From Clostridiales bacterium (GTDB lineage Bacteria; Bacillota; Clostridia; Oscillospirales; CAG-272): a stretch of DNA of 42,367 nt. Every line of letters begins with the position of its first letter. Within the stretch, counting starts at the first letter, position 1. The stretch is from positions 1 through 42,367 of the forward strand of contig JAAYQM010000048.1 of the NCBI GenBank assembly GCA_012519315.1. Reading direction: 5' to 3'. Below the pieces are notes generated by a model. The model was not told where the DNA came from. It searched no databases and worked only from the letters and a program-made list of their open reading frames with translations. The translations under genes were made by a program, and so were the position numbers. Of the stretch, positions 13,244 through 21,691 are shown piece after piece.

Positions 13244-14347
13244 TTACTGTAAAATAGTGTATTTGCCCTTTTCCACATAAATTTTTCTTATTTCCCTATC
13301 ATCACAAAAAAGATCTTTTTCGCAGCTTGTAATAATTATTTGTCTGTTCTCAAGAGCATTCAAAACATAATTTTTTCTTGAATCATCAAGCTCGCTTAAT
13401 ACATCATCAAAAAGAAAAACCGGATATTCCCCCATCAAATCCCTTGATATTTCCCCCTCCGCCAGCTTAATGGCAAGGGCAATCGAACGCTGCTGTCCCT
13501 GGGAGGTGAAATTTCTGGAATTTACTCCGTTTAATTTTATAATAATATCATCTCTGTGAATTCCATATAGAGTTGCTTTAGCATTTTTTTCTTTTTCTAT
13601 GTTATTAAGAAGAAGTGATGTGTAATCCTGTATAACCTTTTCCTTTGTTGCTTCTTTGTCATCGATATCACAACGATATCTTAGGGAAACCGATTCCGCC
13701 CCCCTTGTCATTTCGTTTATATAAAGATTTATATAATACTCCAGTCTGGAAATATAATCCTTTCTCGCCATATATATATCAGCCGCGTAATTGGCAAGTA
13801 TCAGAGACCATGCCTCAATCTGGCTTTTATTTTTAGCGGAAAAATTTTCTTCTCTCAATAATGTGTTTCGGTTGACGACAATTGCATTGTAATTACTAAG
13901 CCATTTGATATAACCGGGCATCGATTGGGAAAGTGCAATATTTAACAATGAGCGTCTCTCTCCCGCTCCTCCTTTTATAAGAGAAAGATGATCCGGACAA
14001 AAGAAAACAGCGCGAAATCGACCGATCATATCGGGCAGTCTGTCTATTTTTATTCGGTTATGATGGCGCACCTTTGCCCCTTCATAATAACGAATGCTCA
14101 GCTGCTGCTCTCTTCCTTCCGCTTCATAATTCAATGTGTTAAAATATTCGTTTTTCCCGATAGTTGCTATTTCACGGTCAGAGGCGCCCCTAAAGCTTTT
14201 TCCCCTTGCAAAGGTATAAATAGCTTCCAATACATTTGTTTTGCCCTGTGCATTGTTGCCGATCAAAACATTGACACCCGGAGAAAATTCAATGCTTGCT
14301 TTTTCTATGTTTCTGTAATTTTCAAGGACTATACTTCGGCAATACAC
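13244..14347 (-). CDS. recF: DNA replication/repair protein RecF
   Basis: YRNIEKASIEFSPGVNVLIGNNAQGKTNVLEAIY (Walker A), SQGQQRSIALAIKLAE signature and FLFDDVLSELD (Walker B). Confidence 0.95.
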   Translation of the reverse strand: MYCRSIVLENYRNIEKASIEFSPGVNVLIGNNAQGKTNVLEAIYTFARGKSFRGASDREIATIGKNEYFNTLNYEAEGREQQLSIRYYEGAKVRHHNRIKIDRLPDMIGRFRAVFFCPDHLSLIKGGAGERRSLLNIALSQSMPGYIKWLSNYNAIVVNRNTLLREENFSAKNKSQIEAWSLILANYAADIYMARKDYISRLEYYINLYINEMTRGAESVSLRYRCDIDDKEATKEKVIQDYTSLLLNNIEKEKNAKATLYGIHRDDIIIKLNGVNSRNFTSQGQQRSIALAIKLAEGEISRDLMGEYPVFLFDDVLSELDDSRKNYVLNALENRQIIITSCEKDLFCDDREIRKIYVEKGKYTILQ

Positions 14348-14402
14348 AAATACCTCTCCTATAAAGCATTGAATTCCTTTTCTCCTGCCATTTTAAAATA
14401 CA

Positions 14403-15542
14403 CTAATCTTTCATTTTTACAGGCAAAACCATATAAAGGAAATTGTCGTTTTCATCAAAATTCTCCGGCTCAATTGTCATACTCATCAAAGGAGAAATAA
14501 GCTTTATCCTTACCTTTTCTGTTGTTGCAGCCCGCAGACTTTCAAGAAGATATCTGCAATTGAACCCTATCTCAATTTTGCCGCCCGAATGCTCGCAAGA
14601 AATCTCGTCATACACATTTCCGTTTATTGAGGTCGAGGATAATTTTAAAAGATTATCTTCAAAAGAGCATTTTACATAGCTGCGAACACTTCCCGCCGAT
14701 TTATCCTCCGATACCAATGCGGCTCTCTCAAGCCCTTCGATCATTTCGTTACGGGATATAACAACATTGATAGGCTGATCCTTTGGTATAATTCTCTTAT
14801 AATCAATATAATCACTGTCAATAAGGCGGGAGAAGAAGATTATTTCCCCGATATTAAAGATAATATGCTTTCTAGCAAGGGAAATAGAAACAACATCCTC
14901 CCCGTCCGGCAAAAGCTTTTGCAGCTCGTTCAAGGATTTTCCCGGAACGATAAAGCTAAGTGAAAGATTTTCTTCAGACTGATTGATTTTGCTGATAACC
15001 TCACATTTTGCAAGGGTATAGCTGTCACAAGCGACAACGGTTATCCTATCATTATCGATTTCAAAATAACCGCCGCAGAGCATTGGGCGCATATCCTGCA
15101 CTGCTATAGAATGAGAGGTTTTATTAATAAGACCCTTCAATATTCCCGATTCAAGGCAAAAATTATTTATTCCGCTTAATTCAGGCAAGGTGGGAAAATC
15201 TCTTCCGTTAAGAGCATGAAGGGAAAATGAGCTCTTGCCGCTGGTGATGGTAGCAAGTAGTTTTTCATTTATTTCAACGGTAATGGTATCCTGTGGCATC
15301 ATGCGAACAATCTGAAAAAAGCGATGTGCGTTTATAATATTGCTGCCCGGTTCGATAACAGTTGACTCAACCGTTGCACAGACGCCCTTTTCCATATCAT
15401 AAGTAGAAAGACGACAGGCTTTGTCATCAATTGTTTCAATTAATACTCCCTCAATAGAGGTAAAAGTATTTTTAGTTGAGACTGCACACATTGCAGGGGA
15501 TAATTTTTCAATAAGAGAGTGTTTTTCAAAAATAACCTTCAT
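14403..15542 (-). CDS. dnaN: DNA polymerase III subunit beta
   Basis: MKVIFEKHSLIEKLSPAMCAVSTKNT...SIEGVLIET and C-terminal FLYMVLPVKM. Position between dnaA and recF. Confidence 0.95.
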   Translation of the reverse strand: MKVIFEKHSLIEKLSPAMCAVSTKNTFTSIEGVLIETIDDKACRLSTYDMEKGVCATVESTVIEPGSNIINAHRFFQIVRMMPQDTITVEINEKLLATITSGKSSFSLHALNGRDFPTLPELSGINNFCLESGILKGLINKTSHSIAVQDMRPMLCGGYFEIDNDRITVVACDSYTLAKCEVISKINQSEENLSLSFIVPGKSLNELQKLLPDGEDVVSISLARKHIIFNIGEIIFFSRLIDSDYIDYKRIIPKDQPINVVISRNEMIEGLERAALVSEDKSAGSVRSYVKCSFEDNLLKLSSTSINGNVYDEISCEHSGGKIEIGFNCRYLLESLRAATTEKVRIKLISPLMSMTIEPENFDENDNFLYMVLPVKMKD

Positions 15543-16036
15543 TTTTTCACCGTTTTATTTTCTTTTAGGAAGAAAATAAATTATCCTTTATTATAAAAAA
15601 ATAATAAATATATATATTTATTTTAGTAATAGCAGTAGTAGGGGAGGGGTAAACTGTTATAAAGTCGGATAGGTCTTTTATATAAAGGGAAAGAGGGAAA
15701 AGATTTACTGGAATTATACTTTAAAAGCGATAGAAATTTTGTGGAAAAATTTATATTAAAAAATGTTTTTCTTTTTTTAGAAATGCTTTTTCTGATTTTG
15801 GGGTAATTAACAAAACGAAAAATAAAAAAAATTGGGGAAAAGAAGTAAAACTTTAAATACAAAAAAGGAAACGATAACAGCATTTACCCAAATTAACAAG
15901 AAGAAACAAAGAAGAAAGGTCCTTGTTTTAAAAGGAAACCTTTTTATTCCGAACAAGCGAAGAAAAGTTTTACACAAAAATTATCAAAGTAGGATAAAGA
16001 TGAGGAAAAGGGGTGTAAAACTATATAAAAGCATAT
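15543..16036. other. oriC: Candidate oriC unwinding region (dnaA-dnaN intergenic)
   Basis: AT-rich tract 15585-15623, TAG-TAA-TAG-CAG-TAG-TAG (15624-15641), G-rich cluster GGGGAGGGG (15641-15649), then DnaA-box-like TGTGGAAAA (15740-15748) and TTTTACACA (15968-15976). Confidence 0.65.
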
Positions 16037-17452
16037 TTATCCCTTTACTTCTTTAATTAAATCGGAAATTTCCGTTTCAAAAAGAGGATTTTGCTCTATA
16101 TCCTTTTCAATTTTACGGACAGAGGACAAAATTGTGGTATGATCCCGTGAAAAAATAGACCCGATAGAGCTTAGAGAAAGCTCGGTAAGGCTTCTTAAAA
16201 GATAGATACAGATATGACGCGCATTGGCGATGTTATCCGTTCTTTTTTTACTTTTAATAACCTCGGTGGGGATATTGTATCTTTTAGAAACGGTATTGAA
16301 AATTTTATCAATGGTGACATTCACCGGCTCACTGCCTGATAAAAGATCGGAAATAGCGTTTTTTGCAAGCTCGAGAGTAACCTCGGAGCCGGTCAAAAAG
16401 CTCATAGCCGCGATTTTTTTAATAGCTCCCTCAAGCTGGCGGATATTGCTTTTCAGCCTGTCCGCCAGATATGTAACCACATCGTTGGGCAGGCGAAGAT
16501 CCATAGCAGCGGCTTTCTTTTTAATTATAGCCATACGAAGCTCAATATCCGGCGGCTGAATGTCAACAATAAGACCCCATTCAAACCGGGTTTTCAGTCT
16601 GTCCTCGAGAGTCTTAATATCACGAGGAGGTCGGTCGGAGGTTAGAATAATCTGTTTATGTTCTTCGTAAAGGGAATTAAATGTGTGGAAAAATTCCTCC
16701 TGTGTCGATTCTTTTCCCGCAATAAACTGAATATCGTCAATAAGAAGAACGTCGGCATTACGATATTTGTCCCTGAATTTAATAGTATGCTGTTTTGAGA
16801 TGCTGTCTATCAGCTGATTTGTAAATTCCTCTCCCTTGATATAAATAATATTGGAATTAGGGAAATTAATGGAAATTTGATTTGTAATCGCATACATCAG
16901 ATGAGTTTTGCCAAGACCGCTTTGTCCGTAAATAAAAAGAGGATTATATGCTGTGGAGGGATTGTTTGCCACTGCAATGCAGGCCGCATGGGCAAATTTG
17001 TTTGAGTTGCCGACGATAAAATTGTCAAATGTGTATTCTTTTGACACATATTTTACAGAATCATTGTGATAGGCAGAGCTGTCCATAGAAAGGTTGTCCT
17101 TTTCACCTGAAAAAGAGGGGGAAACAGAAGTAATGCTTTGCGGCTGTGGAACGGAGGCAGATATTTGCTCAATCCCTTCAATATCCACAAGACCTTTTTC
17201 ATTTGAAAGAATAATTATTTCGACTTCGAAGCCGAGAATGTCGGCCATATGGGTTGAAATAATGTCATGATATTTATTAATAATAATATTTCTTTTAAAA
17301 TCGCTGTTAATCATGAACACAGCGCGGCTTTCGGTGAGGGATATAAGATCAAGATTTCCAAACCAAAGATCAAGGGTGGTTTGGGAGAAATCCTCTTTCA
17401 TTTTATCCTTTACCAAAGACCAGACATTTTTAACATCATCAAGAGACTGCAT
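16037..17452 (-). CDS. dnaA: Chromosomal replication initiator protein DnaA
   Basis: YTFDNFIVGNSNKFAHAACIAVA, GQSGLGKTHLM (Walker A), LLIDDIQFIAGKESTQEEFFHTFN (Walker B) and SIGSIFSRDHTTILSSVRKIE (domain IV). Confidence 0.97.
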   Translation of the reverse strand: MQSLDDVKNVWSLVKDKMKEDFSQTTLDLWFGNLDLISLTESRAVFMINSDFKRNIIINKYHDIISTHMADILGFEVEIIILSNEKGLVDIEGIEQISASVPQPQSITSVSPSFSGEKDNLSMDSSAYHNDSVKYVSKEYTFDNFIVGNSNKFAHAACIAVANNPSTAYNPLFIYGQSGLGKTHLMYAITNQISINFPNSNIIYIKGEEFTNQLIDSISKQHTIKFRDKYRNADVLLIDDIQFIAGKESTQEEFFHTFNSLYEEHKQIILTSDRPPRDIKTLEDRLKTRFEWGLIVDIQPPDIELRMAIIKKKAAAMDLRLPNDVVTYLADRLKSNIRQLEGAIKKIAAMSFLTGSEVTLELAKNAISDLLSGSEPVNVTIDKIFNTVSKRYNIPTEVIKSKKRTDNIANARHICIYLLRSLTELSLSSIGSIFSRDHTTILSSVRKIEKDIEQNPLFETEISDLIKEVKG

Positions 17453-17667
17453 GAATCTGTCCTTTCTGAGTTTTTATATAAAATGCAGATCTTGCGGAAA
17501 CCAAAAAAACAAAGAAAAAAACGGGGAAAAATCGCCCTGAAAATTAGGAACCTCCGCAAAAATGTATCATATATATTATACCACAGAATACTTCATTTTT
17601 CAAGAACAATATATAATAGGGGAGACTTTTTTCATAGACTTTTAACAGAAGATTATATAAAAAGATA

Positions 17668-17697
17668 TTGTACAGTCAAAGTTTAATATGCTATAAT
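17668..17697 (+). promoter_or_regulatory. Putative sigma-A-type promoter upstream of the MNT/HEPN-galK genes
   Basis: TTGTAC - 18 nt - TATAAT. Confidence 0.45.
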
Positions 17698-17805
17698 GAA
17701 TAACAGAAATAGAAAACAAAGATATAAAAGCAGAAAAGTAGAAAATGCAACCTATAAATGCAGAAAGGAGATTGTTTTTGATTATCAAAAGCAGCTTGAG
17801 GTTTA

Positions 17806-18120
17806 ATGAAAAATATAGGGGTTCTTATTCCTCTTTTGAACAGTTTAAAAGAGCTTTTTTCTCCTTATCTGATAATACTGTTCGGAGCAAAATACGAAGA
17901 GGAAAATAAAATCGTTGACATAGATATATGTATTGTAACCGATATATTATCTAATAAGAAAGAGATGCTGCGTAAAGCCTATCTCAAAACTGATTGTGAC
18001 ATTCCTTATGATATATTTATCTATTCTCCGCAGGAATGGGATGAAATGAAGAAGGACAGCGGCAGCTTTGTGTCACGAATAATCAGAAAGGGATATGTCT
18101 GGTATGAGCAGGAAGCGTAA
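17806..18120 (+). CDS. MNT-like nucleotidyltransferase-domain protein (divergent)
   Basis: ILFGAKYEEENKIVDIDICIVTD resembles the LFGS...SDIDLxV MNT motif; overlaps a HEPN-type ORF. Confidence 0.65.
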   Translation: MKNIGVLIPLLNSLKELFSPYLIILFGAKYEEENKIVDIDICIVTDILSNKKEMLRKAYLKTDCDIPYDIFIYSPQEWDEMKKDSGSFVSRIIRKGYVWYEQEA

Positions 18121-18526
18121 AGGCGACAGCAAATTACATACCGATTGGTATGATTATGCAAAAAGAGATGTAGCTGCCGCGCGTATGCTTTACAACGATC
18201 CTTTTACTATCATATATGGTTTTTTTCATTGTCATCAGGCAGCTGAAAAGGCGCTGAAGGGCTATCTGCTTTATTGTAACGGATATGCACCTGACGGTCA
18301 TAATTTGATTTATCTTTGCAGAAAGGTAGGAGAAAAAATAGGTGAGGTTAACGGTTTTTTAGAGCTTTGTGTTGACCTGAATATTTATTATATTCAGGCG
18401 AGATATCCTTCAGATTTTAAAATCGAATGGTTGCCTGAGGAATTAGTCTATTATACCGGGGAAATTGTTAAGCTATTTAAAATATTAAATAAAGAAAGTA
18501 AAAATAAGAAAAGGGAGAGAAAATGA
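18095..18526 (+). CDS. HEPN domain protein (start may be 18104)
   Basis: WYDYAKRDVAAARMLYND...FHCHQAAEKALKGYLLYCNG...HNLIYLCRK...YYIQARYPSDF: HEPN (PF05168-type) pattern. Overlaps the MNT partner. Confidence 0.75.
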   Translation: MSGMSRKRKGDSKLHTDWYDYAKRDVAAARMLYNDPFTIIYGFFHCHQAAEKALKGYLLYCNGYAPDGHNLIYLCRKVGEKIGEVNGFLELCVDLNIYYIQARYPSDFKIEWLPEELVYYTGEIVKLFKILNKESKNKKRERK

Positions 18527-19803
18527 AAGCATCTGAGTTGATAACAAAAATTAAAAAAGGTGAATTTTTTAATCGCTTATATGATATTTACGGCGAGGAC
18601 GCAACACGCCAATCCTCGCGATACATAAAAACCATAGAGGAGTTTTGCAAACAATACGGAGAGGACAGACATATCACTCTTTTTTCGGTGCCCGGGAGAA
18701 GTGAAATTTGCGGAAATCATACCGACCACAACCACGGAAAGGTTATGGCGGCAGGGGTTAATTTAGATATCATTGCCGTTGCATCAAAAAACACAGAGGA
18801 TATAATCCGTATTAAAAGTGAAGGGTATGACGAGGATTGCGTTAACTTTTCCGAATATAAAAATACCGATAAAAATTATTATTATAAATCAAAAAGCTTG
18901 ATTGCCGGTATGGCGGCAGGCTTTGAGAAGGAAGGATATAGTACAGGAGGATTTGACGCTTATACAACTACCGAGGTCTATAAAGGATCAGGGCTTTCTT
19001 CCTCGGCTGCCTTTGAGGTGATGGTAGGAAATATCATTAATCATTTTTATAACGAGGGGAAAGTTACAGCTCTTGACATAGCAAAGATTGCCCAGTATTC
19101 TGAGAATGAGTTTTTCGGCAAGCCTTGCGGTCTTATGGATCAGACGGCCTGTGCCGTTGGGGGATTTGTAGAGATTGATTTTGAGACGCCCTCAAATCCT
19201 CTTTTGATAGGCCATGATTTTAATTTGGATGAAGCGGGATATAGCCTCTGTATTATTAACACAGGGGGAAATCATGCCGACCTTAATGAAGATTATGCCT
19301 CGGTTCCGGCTGAAATGAAGGCAGTTGCCGAGTATTTTGGAAAATCGGTGCTTCGGGAAATTTCTTGGGAAAGTCTTATAGAAAATATCCCCGCGCTTAG
19401 AAAAACGGTAGGTGACAGGGCTATTATGCGCGCTTATCATTACTTTGCGGAAAATAAAAGGGTGACAGAGGCTGCAAAGGCGCTTAAAACAGGGAATATT
19501 TCTCTCTTTTTGAGCAAAATTTCCGAGTCGGGAAATTCCAGCTTTAAATATCTGCAAAATGTCTATACTGTGAAAAATGTAGCAGAACAGGGTCTTTCCT
19601 TAGCCCTGTGTCTGACCGAGGACTTTCTTTCTTCAAGAGAGGGAGCGTATCGTGTGCACGGCGGCGGATTTGCCGGAACAATACAAGCCTTTATCAAAAA
19701 AGAAGATGTGGAAAGGTATAAAGAAAGAATAGATGCAGCCTTCGGCAAGGGGGCCTGTGCTGTTCTCAATGTCAGAAAATACGGAGCTATAAAAGTTATA
19801 TAG
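18523..19803 (+). CDS. galK: Galactokinase family protein
   Basis: FSVPGRSEICGNHTDHNHGKVMAAGVN, KGSGLSSSAAFEV, CGLMDQTACAVGG and VHGGGFAGTIQAF (GHMP kinase motifs). Confidence 0.88.
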   Translation: MKASELITKIKKGEFFNRLYDIYGEDATRQSSRYIKTIEEFCKQYGEDRHITLFSVPGRSEICGNHTDHNHGKVMAAGVNLDIIAVASKNTEDIIRIKSEGYDEDCVNFSEYKNTDKNYYYKSKSLIAGMAAGFEKEGYSTGGFDAYTTTEVYKGSGLSSSAAFEVMVGNIINHFYNEGKVTALDIAKIAQYSENEFFGKPCGLMDQTACAVGGFVEIDFETPSNPLLIGHDFNLDEAGYSLCIINTGGNHADLNEDYASVPAEMKAVAEYFGKSVLREISWESLIENIPALRKTVGDRAIMRAYHYFAENKRVTEAAKALKTGNISLFLSKISESGNSSFKYLQNVYTVKNVAEQGLSLALCLTEDFLSSREGAYRVHGGGFAGTIQAFIKKEDVERYKERIDAAFGKGACAVLNVRKYGAIKVI

Positions 19804-19867
19804 TGTTATAAAAGTGGAAAAATAACTGTCAAATGACCGACAATCAACGAAAAACAGGAGATAGGCA

Positions 19868-20290
19868 ATGAAAAAGAAAAAGGACAAAAACAACAACGAA
19901 AGGGAAATAATCGGCAAAAAAAAGTTTAATTATAAGCTTTTGTTGATACTCATTTTTAATACGATTATTATTTTCAGCATTTACCGACTAGGGGTAATGA
20001 TGGAGTATGAGCCTATTCTTTGGATTTACTTTGCCGCAGCTCTCCTGTTTTCTTTGGCTTATATTATTTACAATCGGGGATTGTCCAGAAGAAATATTAC
20101 ACCGGATATGTTGCCCGATACATGGAGCCCGATTCAAAAACAGAAGTTTTTTGATGAGGATAAAAAGTGGAAGGAAAAATCAAAATGGATGCTTACCATT
20201 TTATTTCCGTTGATTATTACTTTTATGTATGAATTGTTGGATCTCTTTTTCTTTGAGAATCTTAAGTTTATTTTTCCCGCTTTATTCTAG
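19868..20290 (+). CDS. Hypothetical membrane protein
   Basis: Three hydrophobic segments with a lysine-rich N-terminus. Confidence 0.55.
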   Translation: MKKKKDKNNNEREIIGKKKFNYKLLLILIFNTIIIFSIYRLGVMMEYEPILWIYFAAALLFSLAYIIYNRGLSRRNITPDMLPDTWSPIQKQKFFDEDKKWKEKSKWMLTILFPLIITFMYELLDLFFFENLKFIFPALF

Positions 20291-20324
20291 CTGACAGCCA
20301 AAAAACAGAAAGGGATCTAAATAG

Positions 20325-21140
20325 TTGCAATTAATAGAGAAAAGTCAAAATGTCAAAATTGTCACCCTTTACTCCGGTTCGGGTGGAAATGCCGTTTATC
20401 TTCGTATAAATGATTTGGAGTTGTTAATCGATGCGGGAAAGAGCACACGCGCCCTTGAAAGAGCCCTTGTTTCTGCCGGTTCTTCTCTTTCAAATATTGA
20501 TGCGATTTTTATCACACATGAGCATAGGGACCATACGGGAGCCCTTGAGGTTTTATCTAAAAAATACAGTATTCCGGTTCACATGACAGAGGGGTCGGCA
20601 CAAACCCTTTTGAACCGTTCCTGCGCACTTGAAAACAATATTTTTACGCACGAATCAAAATTTTCTGTATCCTTTGGAGAAATTTGTGTGAGGTCATTTT
20701 TGACTCCCCATGACAGTGTTATGAGCGTAGGCTATACCATTGACTTTGAAGAAAAGGGGAAGTGTCGCCGTTTTGGTATTGCCACCGACATGGGATACAT
20801 AACCGAGGAAGTAAGAGATTCTCTCCTTGGCTGTCATTATGTTATTATTGAATCAAATCATGATATCGCAATGCTGCAGAACGGAGGATATCCCTCATTT
20901 TTAAAAAGGAGAATTCTTTCCGAGCGCGGACATCTTTCAAATGTTGAATGTGCAGAGTTTCTACCCGAGCTTGTAGCCTCGGGGACGCAAAAGATTCTGC
21001 TTGCCCACCTCAGCAAAGAAAACAACCGACCGGATATTGCTTATGAATGCTGTCGCCGTTCCCTGCTTTCTCATTATTCTGAGCAGTGTTTTGATCTTCG
21101 TGTTGCGGACAGTGACAATTTGACCGTTTTATGCGGATGA
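20325..21140 (+). CDS. MBL-fold metallohydrolase, WalJ/YycJ-like (TTG start)
   Basis: LYSGSGGNAVYLRINDLELLIDAGKSTRALERAL, FITHEHRDHTGALEVLSKKYSIPVHMTEG and LAHLSKENNRP. Confidence 0.85.
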   Translation: MQLIEKSQNVKIVTLYSGSGGNAVYLRINDLELLIDAGKSTRALERALVSAGSSLSNIDAIFITHEHRDHTGALEVLSKKYSIPVHMTEGSAQTLLNRSCALENNIFTHESKFSVSFGEICVRSFLTPHDSVMSVGYTIDFEEKGKCRRFGIATDMGYITEEVRDSLLGCHYVIIESNHDIAMLQNGGYPSFLKRRILSERGHLSNVECAEFLPELVASGTQKILLAHLSKENNRPDIAYECCRRSLLSHYSEQCFDLRVADSDNLTVLCG

Positions 21141-21167
21141 GAGAGCTTTAGAAGGAAAAGGATAAAT

Positions 21168-21647
21168 ATACAAAAGATCACCTTAATATCGGTGGGAAAT
21201 CTGAAAGAAGAATATTTTCGCAATGCTGCCGCAGAATATGAAAAAAGACTATCCGGTTTTTGCACATTTCGAAATATTAACCTAAAAGAAGAAAAGATAA
21301 GAAATGAAAATAGTCAGGCAGAAATAGTGGCTGCTCTTGAAAAAGAAGGGGAAAGGATAATAGCATCCTTTCCTGCCCGCGCCTATAAAATTGCCCTCTG
21401 TATCGAGGGGGAGCAATATACATCGGAGGGACTTGCCTGTCAAATTGAAAGGATAGGCGAGATAACATCGGAAATATGCTTTGTTATCGGAAGCTCCCAT
21501 GGTTTATCGGAAAAAGTAAAAAAGAGCTGTGATAAGACCTTTTCTATGTCGAGGTTGACATTTCCGCACCAATTGGCCCGTATCATTTTACTTGAAGCAG
21601 TTTATCGTGCGCTGAGCATTTCAGCAGGCGCTAAATATCACAAATAA
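21168..21647 (+). CDS. rlmH: 23S rRNA (pseudouridine-1915-N3)-methyltransferase RlmH; start uncertain (ATA at 21168 fits homology; first canonical start is GTG at 21192)
   Basis: VGNLKEEYFRNAAAEYEKRL, FVIGSSHGLSEKVK and LTFPHQLARIILLEAVYRALSISAGAKYHK. The upstream frame reads IQKITLIS. Confidence 0.87.
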   Translation: MQKITLISVGNLKEEYFRNAAAEYEKRLSGFCTFRNINLKEEKIRNENSQAEIVAALEKEGERIIASFPARAYKIALCIEGEQYTSEGLACQIERIGEITSEICFVIGSSHGLSEKVKKSCDKTFSMSRLTFPHQLARIILLEAVYRALSISAGAKYHK

Positions 21648-21691
21648 TGCGCAAAAATTGTTTTATACCCAAAAAAGGAGAAAAAAGAAGC

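Noticed and set aside
15832-16056. 74-aa plus-strand ORF in the dnaA-dnaN gap
   Set aside because: Lys/Arg-rich product expected from A-rich origin DNA. It runs antisense into the dnaA 3' end and has no recognisable domain.
17453-17805. Upstream dnaA spacer as the main origin
   Set aside because: No DnaA-box cluster seen. The dnaA-dnaN gap carries the trio/GC/AT arrangement instead. A role as a secondary DnaA-binding region is not excluded.
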